Shown: positions 21,101 through 27,857 of the stretch, one piece after another
How the letters are laid out: each line of letters starts with the position of its first letter
Position numbering within the stretch: position 1 is the first letter of the stretch
Assembly: GCA_035504175.1 (NCBI GenBank)
Contig: DATJSJ010000053.1
Span: 1 to 29,476 of the forward strand
DNA from: DATJSJ01 sp035504175
GTDB taxonomy: Bacteria > Pseudomonadota > Alphaproteobacteria > Acetobacterales > Acetobacteraceae
DNA length: 29,476 nucleotides
Direction of reading: 5' to 3'
The notes under the pieces: generated by a model
Told to the model about the DNA's origin: nothing
The model's input: the letters and a program-made list of their open reading frames with translations, nothing else
Databases searched by the model: none
Program-made: the position numbers and the translations under genes

Positions 21101-21118
21101 GGCGCGGTTCGCCGCGCC
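21101..21118 (-). terminator. GC hairpin directly after the TetR/COQ9-like gene
   Basis: GGCGCGG (21101-21107), loop TTCG (21108-21111) and CCGCGCC (21112-21118) form a perfect 7-bp stem with a tetraloop, starting at the base after the stop codon (21121-21119). It would stabilise or terminate the minus-strand mRNA before the phasin gene. No T-tract follows, so intrinsic termination is uncertain. Confidence 0.4.
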
Positions 21119-21901
21119 TCAGGCCTGGCGCATTACCACCGGTGGAGTCGGCACGAGCGGCGTCGGACCCTCGCCCGCACCGCCCGGCGGCGCCGGTGGC
21201 ACCGGCGCCAGCGGCTCGACCACGCCACCCCCGCCCGGCCCGGCCGGCGGCGGCCCGGCCGGCGGCACGCCGCCAGGCGGCGGCGGCTCGGGCGCGCCTT
21301 CGCCTCCGTCCTCGCCTACGGGGGGCATCGGCCCCGGCCGGTCACCCGGCAGCCAGGCGGCCGCCCGCTCGGCGCGGGCCAGCGCCCGGTCGAGTGCGGC
21401 CATGGTGGCGCTCAGATCCGCGCTGTCGTCCGCCTGCCAGGCCCGCACGGTCGCAAGCCACACCGCGAGCAGCCCCTTGACCCGCAGCCGCCCGAGCGGC
21501 CCGTGCGTGCCGATCGACGCCGCCTCCAGCATCCAGCGCATGCTGCGCAACGTTGCCGCGGTCAAAAGCAGGCCGGTCGCCGGGTGCATCGGCAGCGCGC
21601 GCAGCAGCGCCAGCACGCCGGCGCGATGCGCCTGCAGCGCATCGAAGCGGCGCATCAGAAGATCGAACAGCTGCCCGCGCGGTCCGGCCTCGGCCGGCTC
21701 CCCGACCAGGGCCGTCTGATCCGCCAGCAGCCCGAAGCGCAGCAGGATGGCGGCCCGGCCGGGAAAGCGCGCGCGCGCGCGATCGAGCGGCAGGCCACCC
21801 CGTCGCGCCGCCTGCGCGACACTCACCGCCTCCCAGCCTCGATCGGCGGCAAGCGCGAAGGCCGCGCCGATCAGCGCCCGGTCGAAGTCGGAATCCTGCA
21901 T
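21119..21901 (-). CDS. TetR-like HTH protein with COQ9-like C-terminal region
   Basis: The first ~55 residues look like a TetR/AcrR DNA-binding domain: ALIGAAFALAADRGWEAVSVAQAARRGGLPLDRARARFPGRAAILLRF. The middle part (about 95-180; LRALPMHPATGLLLTAATLRSMRWML and AWQADDSADLSATMAALDRALARAE) resembles COQ9, the lipid-binding ubiquinone-biosynthesis factor, whose own fold is TetR-like. The last ~65 residues are an extreme Pro/Gly-rich tail with runs such as PEPPPPGGVPPAGPPPAGPG, probably disordered. It is 260 aa, with no clear Shine-Dalgarno before its ATG. Lying just upstream of a phasin gene, it could be a regulator of PHA storage or a COQ9-type lipid-binding protein. Neither is proven; ubiK two genes upstream makes the quinone link worth noting. 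Confidence 0.65.
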   Translation of the reverse strand: MQDSDFDRALIGAAFALAADRGWEAVSVAQAARRGGLPLDRARARFPGRAAILLRFGLLADQTALVGEPAEAGPRGQLFDLLMRRFDALQAHRAGVLALLRALPMHPATGLLLTAATLRSMRWMLEAASIGTHGPLGRLRVKGLLAVWLATVRAWQADDSADLSATMAALDRALARAERAAAWLPGDRPGPMPPVGEDGGEGAPEPPPPGGVPPAGPPPAGPGGGGVVEPLAPVPPAPPGGAGEGPTPLVPTPPVVMRQA

Positions 21902-21983
21902 TGAAGCGACATGGGTCCCACACCGATCGACACAACCCTGAACCCTCTACCCTGCGGCCGCAACCATCGCCGCGGCGGGCTGC

Positions 21984-22799
21984 TCAGCTGGCGAGCTCCC
22001 GCGAGCGTGCGGTGGCGGCGGCGACCGCCTGCCGCAGCAGAGCCGGCCATGCCGCCGACGCCATCAGGACGGCGAGCGCCGCCTCGGTCGTGCCGTTCGG
22101 GCTGGTCACCGCGCGTCGCAGCGTCTCAGCATCCTCGTCGCTGGCATCGAGCAGCGCCCCGGACCCGGCCACCGTGCTCCGGGCCAGCAGCCGCGCCAGA
22201 TCGGGCGGCAGCCCCTCGGCACGCGCCGCCGCCTCCAGCAGTTCGGCCAGCAGGAACACGTAGGCCGGGCCGCTGCCCGAGACCGCGGTCACCGCGTCGA
22301 GCAGCGCCTCATCCTCTACCCAGGCGACGCTGCCGACCGCAACCAGCAGTGTGTCGCACAGCGCAAGCTGCATCGCGGTGACACCCGGGCCGGGACAGAC
22401 GACGCTGATCCCCCGCCGGATCGCCGCCGGCGTGTTCGGCATGGCGCGTACGATCGCCGCCTCGTCCCCGAGCAGGCGACGCAGCCCGGCGATGGTGCGT
22501 CCGGCCATGATCGACAGGGTGACCGCCCCGGGCGCCAACGCGGCATAGGCCGGAACCACGCTGGTCGCGAATTGCGGCTTGACCGCCAGCACGATCGCGG
22601 CCGGCGCGAAATCCGGCGGCAGATTTTCCGGCCCGGCGACCACGCGGACCTCCGGTCCGGCCAGCGCAGCCGCCTCCGGCGCCGGATCGACCACGATCGC
22701 GGTGGTGAGCCCGTGCTCGCGCCAGCCGGCCAGCATCGCGCCACCCATGCGGCCGCCTCCTACCAGCAGAATCGGCGGCAGCGCGGCGGCGGGGCTCAC
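21984..22799 (-). CDS. proC: Pyrroline-5-carboxylate reductase
   Basis: ProC reduces P5C to proline with NAD(P)H. The frame is open to 22898, but the GTG at 22799 is preferred: it overlaps the ybjN stop (GTGA) and gives 271 aa, close to the usual ~270. The N-terminal Rossmann motif reads ILLVGGGRMGGAMLAGW (10-26). Later landmarks are AVKPQ, VRAMPNTPAAIRRG, VSGSGPAYVFLLAELLEAA, LARSTVAGSGALL and TSPNGTTEAAL, the last with Asn where most homologues have PGGTT. It forms a coupled pair with ybjN, the common alphaproteobacterial order. proB, of the same pathway, is at 2216-3331. Confidence 0.96.
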   Translation of the reverse strand: MSPAAALPPILLVGGGRMGGAMLAGWREHGLTTAIVVDPAPEAAALAGPEVRVVAGPENLPPDFAPAAIVLAVKPQFATSVVPAYAALAPGAVTLSIMAGRTIAGLRRLLGDEAAIVRAMPNTPAAIRRGISVVCPGPGVTAMQLALCDTLLVAVGSVAWVEDEALLDAVTAVSGSGPAYVFLLAELLEAAARAEGLPPDLARLLARSTVAGSGALLDASDEDAETLRRAVTSPNGTTEAALAVLMASAAWPALLRQAVAAATARSRELAS

Positions 22800-23299
22800 G
22801 CCTCGCCCGCGCACTCCAGCATGGCCGCCTCCAGCGCCTCGGCCGGCGACTTGCCGCCCCAGAGCACGAACTGGAAGGCTGGGAAGAACCGCTCGCACTC
22901 GGTGAGCGCGATGTCCATCATGTCCTCGAGGCTTTCCGCCGAGGCGCCGCGGGCGCCGCGCAGCAGCACTGAATGGCGGAACAGCGGGGTGCCGTCATCG
23001 GCGTCCAGCCCGAAATGCCCGATCCACAGCCGCTCATTGGCGCGCGCCAGCAGCTCGTAGAGCGCGGCGCGGCGGCCCGGCGGCACCTTCATCTCGAAGG
23101 CGCAGGTGAAGTGCATGGCGCTGATTTCGCGCGACCAGCTGAAATACAGCCCGTAATCGCACCACTTGCCGGGCGCCTCGGCGGCCATCTCGGCCTCGCT
23201 GCGCCGGTCGAAAGCCCATTCGTTGGCGGTGACGATCTGCTCCAGGACATCAAGCGGGTTGGCGGAGGCCTCTGGGGCGGAAAGGGTCAGGGCGGACAT
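22796..23299 (-). CDS. YbjN-domain protein
   Basis: The 167-aa product matches the YbjN family (sometimes called a sensory transduction regulator), with a fold related to type III secretion chaperones; the molecular role is not established. Visible landmarks are NPLDVLEQIVTANEWAFDRRSEAEMAAE (about 14-41), WCDYGLYFSWSREISAMHFTCAFEMKVPPGRRAALYELLARANERLWIGHFGLD (about 46-99), and FRHSVLLRG. The helical end EDMMDIALTECERFFPAFQFVLWGGKSPAEALEAAMLE is also conserved. AGGGGAG lies 7 nt before the ATG on the minus strand. The stop is coupled to proC. The 264 bp between it and ubiK holds a bulged hairpin at 23471-23502 but no strong promoter that I can see. Confidence 0.88.
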   Translation of the reverse strand: MSALTLSAPEASANPLDVLEQIVTANEWAFDRRSEAEMAAEAPGKWCDYGLYFSWSREISAMHFTCAFEMKVPPGRRAALYELLARANERLWIGHFGLDADDGTPLFRHSVLLRGARGASAESLEDMMDIALTECERFFPAFQFVLWGGKSPAEALEAAMLECAGEA

Positions 23300-23470
23300 G
23301 CGGGGTCTCCCCTGTTGGAGGAAGGCCAGCCGAGCGAACCGCCACCGCTCGCGGGGTCCGGCCGAGCCGGGCCGCGTCGTGGGATGGCGGGCCGATTCGC
23401 CACGCAGGCGAGCCTAACGACCTGCGTCGCCGCGTCGCAAGGTTTGGAGCGACGTCCAGCGCCATTCATA

Positions 23471-23502
23471 TGATCGGTGTTGCGCGATGCAGCAACCGAT
23501 CA
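23471..23502. repeat. Bulged inverted repeat between ubiK and ybjN
   Basis: TGATCGG (23471-23477) pairs with CCGATCA (23496-23502), and TTGC (23480-23483) with GCAA (23492-23495), leaving two unpaired bases (TG) on the left arm. In the minus-strand transcript it lies 60-90 nt past the ubiK stop. It has no T-tract, so it may be a weak terminator, an mRNA 3' stabiliser or an operator for ybjN-proC. Confidence 0.4.
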
Positions 23503-23563
23503 GCCGCAAAATTGCGACGGGTCTCATGCGCCGCGCCCGCCTGCGCGGCCCCCCTGCAACAGA

Positions 23564-23923
23564 TCAGGCGAGGCCGGAGGGCGGCGCGGCAGGATCGGGA
23601 GCGGAGTCGGCAACCTGCACCGGCCCGGCCGGCGGTTCCCCGGCCGGGCGCACCTGCACGGTGAGTCGTGCCTCCAGCGCGGCCAGGCGCGTCTCCAGCC
23701 CCGTGATCCGCGCCGCCGCTTCCTCCTGCCCGGCCCGGGCCTTGGCGGCGACCGCCTCGACGGCCTCCAGTTCCTCCCGACGCACCAGCTCCAGCCGGCG
23801 GATCATCTCGTCCAGCCGGGCGCGCAGCACCGACTCGGCCTCCTCGCGCATGCCGGCCAGCGCCGAGAAGGCGCCGCCCGCCACACCCGCCAGATCATCG
23901 AAGAATTTCGGTCGGTCGCTCAT
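23564..23923 (-). CDS. ubiK: UbiK / BMFP-family accessory factor
   Basis: UbiK-type proteins (also described as membrane-fusogenic BMFP) assist aerobic ubiquinone synthesis by interacting with UbiJ and binding lipid. The ATG at 23923 has AGGGAG upstream and gives 119 aa; the longer open frame upstream lies across the divergent hldD gene. Residues 5-30 (KFFDDLAGVAGGAFSALAGMREE) are the amphipathic helix of the family. Residues 30-95 are a long charged coiled coil (RARLDEMIRRLELVRREELEAVEAVAAKARA and ITGLETRLAALEARL). The last ~25 residues are Pro/Ala-rich. It diverges from hldD with 109 bp between starts, and heads the minus-strand set ubiK, ybjN, proC. Confidence 0.85.
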   Translation of the reverse strand: MSDRPKFFDDLAGVAGGAFSALAGMREEAESVLRARLDEMIRRLELVRREELEAVEAVAAKARAGQEEAAARITGLETRLAALEARLTVQVRPAGEPPAGPVQVADSAPDPAAPPSGLA

Positions 23924-24019
23924 TGCCCCGCTCCCTGCCTGCTCTGCTCCCCGCTTGACCTGTTCCCTGCGCCGCGCCTGGCGCACCGCCCGGTCTGGCC
24001 AGCGCGAGGCCGGCACTCC

Positions 24020-24025
24020 TATAAG
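24020..24025 (+). promoter_or_regulatory. -10 element almost touching the hldD start codon
   Basis: TATAAG (24020-24025) differs from consensus by one base and ends 7 nt before the hldD ATG (24033). A start site at the normal distance would fall on or next to the A of the ATG, predicting a leaderless mRNA. No Shine-Dalgarno precedes the ATG, in agreement. The -35 region is poor; the best fit is CTGGCC at 23995-24000. Confidence 0.45.
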
Positions 24026-24032
24026 CGCGCCC

Positions 24033-25007
24033 ATGATCCTGGTCACCGGTGGCGCCGGCTTCATCGGCTCCAACCTGCACGCCGCCCTTTGCGGCCGCGG
24101 CCTCGAGACAGTGATCGTCGACCGCCTCGGCGAGCACGGCAAGTGGCGGAATCTGGCGCGCCATCCCCCGGCCTCGCTGCTGCCGCCGGACGAACTCGAC
24201 GCGTTCCTGGCGACGCACCCGCCGATCGAACTGATCTTTCATCTCGGCGCGATCAGCGAGACCACGGCGACCGACGGCGACCTCGTCTGGGCAACCAATG
24301 TCGAGCTGCCGGCGCGGCTGTGGCGCTGGTGCGCGGGGCGAGGCGTGCGGCTGGTCTATGCCTCCTCGGCCGCGACCTACGGCGACGGCGCCGAGGGGTT
24401 CGACGACGACCCGGCGCGTCTCGCTCGGCTACGGCCGCTCAATCTCTATGGCTGGACCAAGCACGCCTTCGACCGGCTGGTGCAGCGCATGCTGGCCGAG
24501 GGCCGGCCGCGACCGCCGCAATGGGCCGGGCTGAAGTTCTTCAACGTCTACGGGCCGAACGAATACCACAAGGGGCCGATGGTCTCGGTGGTAAAGGTCA
24601 AGCATGACGAGCTCGCCGCCGGCGGGCCGGCGCGTCTGTTCCGCTCCGACCGGCCGGACCTCGCCGACGGCGCGCAGCGGCGCGACTTCGTCTGGGTCGG
24701 CGACGCGGTCGACGTGCTGCTCTGGCTGCTCGACCACGCGGCGGTGAACGGGCTGTTCAACTGCGGCACCGGCGCGGCGCGCACCTATCTCGACCTCGCG
24801 CATGCGGTGTGCGATGCAGCCGGCCGGCCGCGGGACATCGCCTTCATCGACATGCCGGTGGCGCTGCGCGGCCAGTATCAATCCTTCACCGAGGCGCGGA
24901 TGGAGCGGCTGCGGTCCGCCGGATACACGGCGCCGTTCACGACCCTGGAAGACGGCGTTCGCCGCTACGTGCAGACGCATCTCGCCGGCACCGATCCCTA
25001 TGTCTGA
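24033..25007 (+). CDS. hldD: ADP-L-glycero-D-manno-heptose 6-epimerase
   Basis: HldD (RfaD) makes ADP-L-glycero-D-manno-heptose for the LPS inner core, so the cell should have a heptose-containing outer membrane. The 324-aa SDR-type epimerase starts MILVTGGAGFIGSNLHAAL (NADP-binding GxxGxxG). It has FHLGAISETTATDGDLVWATN, LVYASSAATYGDG, and the catalytic Tyr-x3-Lys in NLYGWTKHAFDRLV. The family-specific GLKFFNVYGPNEYHKGPMVSVV is complete, as are RDFVWVGDAVDV and the C-terminal QSFTEARMERLRSAGY. The start is fixed by the conserved N-terminus and the lack of any sensible upstream start in frame. It is divergent from ubiK, and the 24-bp repeat array begins 44 bp after its stop. Confidence 0.96.
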   Translation: MILVTGGAGFIGSNLHAALCGRGLETVIVDRLGEHGKWRNLARHPPASLLPPDELDAFLATHPPIELIFHLGAISETTATDGDLVWATNVELPARLWRWCAGRGVRLVYASSAATYGDGAEGFDDDPARLARLRPLNLYGWTKHAFDRLVQRMLAEGRPRPPQWAGLKFFNVYGPNEYHKGPMVSVVKVKHDELAAGGPARLFRSDRPDLADGAQRRDFVWVGDAVDVLLWLLDHAAVNGLFNCGTGAARTYLDLAHAVCDAAGRPRDIAFIDMPVALRGQYQSFTEARMERLRSAGYTAPFTTLEDGVRRYVQTHLAGTDPYV

Positions 25008-25050
25008 GAGCCCTGCCCATGCGTCGCCTGGACGCGTCGCCTGCGCGGTA

Positions 25051-25146
25051 TATTTGCGTGCTGCTTGCACGATGTCTCCGCGCGCTGCCCGCACGATACA
25101 TTTGCGTGCTGCTCGCACGATGTCGGTGCGCGCCGTTCGCACGAGG
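25051..25146. repeat. Four tandem copies of a 24-bp repeat between hldD and lgt
   Basis: Units lie at 25051-25074, 25075-25098, 25099-25122 and 25123-25146. Units 1 and 3 agree at 22 of 24 positions, so there is also a 48-bp higher-order period (39 of 48 identical). The shared core is GCGYGCYGYYYGCACGA. In units 1 and 3 this core is a small inverted repeat, CGTGC-N5-GCACG; units 2 and 4 have one mismatch in it. A degenerate further unit may precede (25027-25050), which also contains a 10-bp direct repeat GCGTCGCCTG (25021-25030 and 25034-25043). The array has no stop in any frame because 24 is a multiple of 3, but the peptides it would encode are Arg/Ala/Cys/His-rich and resemble no known domain. 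Confidence 0.85.
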
Positions 25147-25181
25147 CGGCGCGCGCGGCGGCGGCCGCACGAGCGCGGCTG

Positions 25182-26030
25182 ATGTTGCCCGTCCTGTTGT
25201 TCCCCGCCTTCAATCCGGTCGCGGTGCAGCTCGGCCCGTTCGGCATCCGCTGGTACGCGCTCGCCTACATCACCGGCCTGGTGCTCGGCTGGCGGCTGAT
25301 GCGCCGCTTGGTGTGCGAGACGCCGCCGGTCGCGGGCGTCGAGCAGGTCGACGATTTCCTCACCTGGGCGACGGTCGGCGTCGTGCTCGGCGGCCGGCTC
25401 GGCTACGTGCTGTTCTACCAGCCGGCGCTGTATTTCGCGCACCCGCTGATGATCGTGCAGGTCTGGCACGGCGGCATGAGCTTCCATGGCGGCGTGCTCG
25501 GCGTCGTCGTGGCGCTGCTGCTCTACACGCGACAGCAGAAGATCCCGCTGTTCGGCTTCGCCGACCGGCTGGCGGTGTGCGTGCCGATCGGGCTCGGCCT
25601 CGGCCGCATCGCCAATTTCATCAATGGCGAGCTCTGGGGCCGCGCGGCGCCAGCCTGGATTCCCTGGCGGATGATCTACCCGCAATCCGGCTCGATGGTG
25701 CCGCGCTATCCGAGCGAGCTCTACGAGGCGCTGCTGGAAGGACTGGTGCTGTTCTGCGTCATGTTCGCGCTGTCGCGGCGGGAGCGGCTGCGGGCGCGGC
25801 CGGGCTGGCTCACGGGGGCCTTCCTGATCGGCTACGCGATCGCCCGCAGCACCGGCGAGTGCTTCCGCGAGCCGGACGCGTTTCTCGGCTTCCTGCCCGG
25901 CGGGCTGACGATGGGTCAGGTGTTGTGCGTGCCGATGTTCCTCGCCGGCGTCTGGCTGATCCTGCGGGCGCGGCGTCGCAGCCTGCCGGTCGCCGCACCG
26001 CCGCATGGAAACCCGGCGAGTGCCGACTGA
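25182..26030 (+). CDS. lgt: Prolipoprotein diacylglyceryl transferase
   Basis: Lgt is an inner-membrane enzyme that attaches diacylglycerol to the lipobox Cys of prolipoproteins. From the ATG at 25182 the product is 282 aa, starting MLPVLLFPAFNPVAVQLGPFGIRWYAL as expected. An upstream in-frame ATG (25065) would add 39 residues from the repeat array and is rejected. About seven membrane spans are visible. Family motifs are WHGGMSFHGG (H102), GLGLGRIANFINGELWGR (R142, N145, N148, E150) and ARSTGECFREPD (R229). No Shine-Dalgarno stands out. lgt heads lgt-midA-pgeF-lipoprotein; the lipoprotein encoded three genes later is a plausible substrate. Confidence 0.96.
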   Translation: MLPVLLFPAFNPVAVQLGPFGIRWYALAYITGLVLGWRLMRRLVCETPPVAGVEQVDDFLTWATVGVVLGGRLGYVLFYQPALYFAHPLMIVQVWHGGMSFHGGVLGVVVALLLYTRQQKIPLFGFADRLAVCVPIGLGLGRIANFINGELWGRAAPAWIPWRMIYPQSGSMVPRYPSELYEALLEGLVLFCVMFALSRRERLRARPGWLTGAFLIGYAIARSTGECFREPDAFLGFLPGGLTMGQVLCVPMFLAGVWLILRARRRSLPVAAPPHGNPASAD

Positions 26031-26031
26031 G

Positions 26032-27060
26032 ATGCAGCCGACCAGACCGGAGCGGCTCGACCGGTTCATGGCCCGCGCCAACGCCGCCTATTACGCGCAG
26101 CACGATCCCTATGCCGATTTCACCACCGCACCGGAGATCAGCCAGGTGTTCGGCGAGGTGCTCGGCGTGTGGGCGGCGGTGACCTGGGAGGCGATGGGTC
26201 GGCCCGATCCGGTGCTGCTGGCCGAGGCCGGCCCGGGACGCGGCACGCTGCTGGTCGATGCGTTGCGCGCCGTGCACCAGGTCGCGCCGGGCTTTGCCGC
26301 CGCGCTGCGCCTGCACCTGGTCGAGACGTCGCCGCGGCTGCGGGCGCTGCAGCGCGCGCGCCTGCCGCAGGCGCGCTGGCACGAAACGCCGGCGGCCATC
26401 CCGCCCGGGCCGCTGCTGCTGCTGGCCAACGAGTTCCACGACGCCCTGCCCGTGCGCCAGTTCGTGCGGCGCGGCGGCGGTTGGATGGAGCGCCATGTCG
26501 CCGACTGCGCCTTCGTCGAGGCGCCGGCGAACCCCGCCGATTTGCCGCCGACCGCGCGGGACGGCGTGCTGCCCGAAGGCGCGGTGGTGGAGCGGAGCGA
26601 GGCCGCCATCGACCTGATCCGCGGCCTTGGGCGACGGCTGGCGGCGCAGGGCGGCGCCGCACTTTTCCTCGATTACGGCCCGGGCGACAGCGCCGCCGGC
26701 GACAGCGTGCAGGCGTTGCGGGCCGGCCGACCGGCCGATCCGCTGGCCGAACCTGGCAGCGCGGACCTGACCGCCCATGTCGACTTCGCCGGCGTCGCGG
26801 CAGCGGCGCGACAGGCCGGCGCCGCCGTCTACGGACCGGTGCCGCAGGGGATCTTCCTTGCCCGGCTGGGCCTGGCGCAGCGCAGCGACCGGCTGGTCCG
26901 CACCCATCCGGAGAAGGCGTTCGCGATCCAGGCGGCGACGCGGCGGCTGATCGAGCCCGACGGCATGGGCCGGCTGTTCAAGGCGTTGGCGGTCTGCCAC
27001 CCTGAGTTGCCGGTTCCGGCCGGATTCGAGACCGGATTCGAGCCCAGCTTCGTGCCATGA
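26032..27060 (+). CDS. MidA/NDUFAF7-family SAM-dependent methyltransferase
   Basis: Members of this family (PF02636) include mitochondrial NDUFAF7, which dimethylates an arginine of complex I subunit NDUFS2; the bacterial substrate is not known. From the ATG at 26032 it is 342 aa. An ATG at 26005 inside lgt, adding nine residues, is also possible. Landmarks are YADFTTAPEISQVFGEVLGVW (27-47), the SAM-site EAGPGRGTLLVDALRA (65-80), the family hallmark LLANEFHDALPVRQFVRR, and ALFLDYGPGD. AHVDFAGVAAAARQAG lies further on. The N-terminus is shorter than in many homologues, lacking the first helix segment. The stop overlaps the pgeF start (ATGA). Confidence 0.88.
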   Translation: MQPTRPERLDRFMARANAAYYAQHDPYADFTTAPEISQVFGEVLGVWAAVTWEAMGRPDPVLLAEAGPGRGTLLVDALRAVHQVAPGFAAALRLHLVETSPRLRALQRARLPQARWHETPAAIPPGPLLLLANEFHDALPVRQFVRRGGGWMERHVADCAFVEAPANPADLPPTARDGVLPEGAVVERSEAAIDLIRGLGRRLAAQGGAALFLDYGPGDSAAGDSVQALRAGRPADPLAEPGSADLTAHVDFAGVAAAARQAGAAVYGPVPQGIFLARLGLAQRSDRLVRTHPEKAFAIQAATRRLIEPDGMGRLFKALAVCHPELPVPAGFETGFEPSFVP

Positions 27061-27857
27061 ACGCATCCCTGCCCGCTGCCGCAGACTTCCTGGCGAGCCC
27101 GGCGTTGCCGGTGGGGCACGGGTTCTTCACCCGCCGCGGCGGTGTCTCGACCGGCTCCTATGCCAGCCTCAATTGCAGCCTCTCCGGCGGCGACGATCCG
27201 GCGCGGGTGAGGGAAAACCGCGCGCGCGCCGCGCGCGCGCTCGGCGCCGATCCCGAAGCCCTGGTCGGCCTGACCCAGGTGCACGGCGCGGCCGCAATCG
27301 TGGTGGAGCAGCCCTGGCCGGCAGGCGCCGGGCCGCGCGCCGATGCGATGGCGACCCGGACGCCCGGTGTCGCCCTCGGCATCATCACCGCCGATTGCGT
27401 GCCGGTGCTGCTGGCCGACCGGCAGGCGGGCGTCGTCGGCGCGGCGCATGCCGGCTGGCGCGGCATGGTCGCCGGCGTGCTGCGGGAGGTGGTCGCGGCG
27501 ATGCTGGCGCTGGGGGCGCGGCGCGAGCGCATCGCCGCGGCGATCGGCCCCTCGATCCGCCAGGTCTCCTACGAGGTCGGGCCCGACCTGCTCGACGCGC
27601 TGCTCGCCGCCGATCCGGACGACGCCCGCTTCCTCGCCCCCGGCAGGCAGCCCGATCGCTGGCAGTTCGATCTCGCCGGATGCTGCGCGGCGCGGCTCGA
27701 AGCGGAGGCGCTCGGCGCGGTCGATCTGCTGCAGGTGGACACGCTTGCCGAGCCCGACCGGTTCTTCAGCCACCGTCGACGCACGCTCGCCGGCGAAGGG
27801 CCCATCGGGCATCAGATCTCGATCGTCGTCTGCCCCGGCGCGGATGGCGGCGCGTGA
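27057..27857 (+). CDS. pgeF: PgeF/YfiH-family (LACC1-like) polyphenol oxidase / purine nucleoside phosphorylase
   Basis: This family contains E. coli YfiH (PgeF), which corrects peptidoglycan precursors carrying L-Ser in place of L-Ala, and LACC1, a multifunctional purine nucleoside enzyme. The 266-aa product has the full metal/active site: H76 in LTQVHGAAA, C114 in TADCVPVLLAD, and H131 in AAHAGWRGMVAGV. It also has the start GHGFFTRRGGVSTGSYASLNCS (20-41), IGPSIRQVSYEVGPDL, and the C-terminal DRFFSHRR. The ATGA overlap with the methyltransferase gene sets the start, and a GTGA overlap links it to the lipoprotein gene. An odd alternating GC run (27221-27241) lies within codons for RARAARA. 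Confidence 0.92.
   Translation: MNASLPAAADFLASPALPVGHGFFTRRGGVSTGSYASLNCSLSGGDDPARVRENRARAARALGADPEALVGLTQVHGAAAIVVEQPWPAGAGPRADAMATRTPGVALGIITADCVPVLLADRQAGVVGAAHAGWRGMVAGVLREVVAAMLALGARRERIAAAIGPSIRQVSYEVGPDLLDALLAADPDDARFLAPGRQPDRWQFDLAGCCAARLEAEALGAVDLLQVDTLAEPDRFFSHRRRTLAGEGPIGHQISIVVCPGADGGA

Noticed and set aside
21902..21983. Promoter for the TetR/COQ9-like gene
   Set aside because: A TTGTGT hexamer on the minus strand has only a poor -10 (ATGTCG) 17 bp downstream, too weak to report.
22800..22898. Longer start for proC at 22898
   Set aside because: It would add 33 Gly/Arg-rich residues inside ybjN. The GTG at 22799 gives the normal length and a GTGA coupling.
23924..24142. Longer start for ubiK at 24142
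   Set aside because: The extension runs antisense through the hldD start. The MSDRPKFFDDLA start has a Shine-Dalgarno and matches the family.
25008..25181. CRISPR-like array
   Set aside because: The repeat units are directly contiguous without spacers, only four in number, and no cas gene is present.
27221..27241. Alternating GC run that could form Z-DNA
   Set aside because: It lies inside pgeF codons for RARAARA; high-GC codon choice explains it. A similar run at 21768-21781 lies in the TetR/COQ9-like gene.
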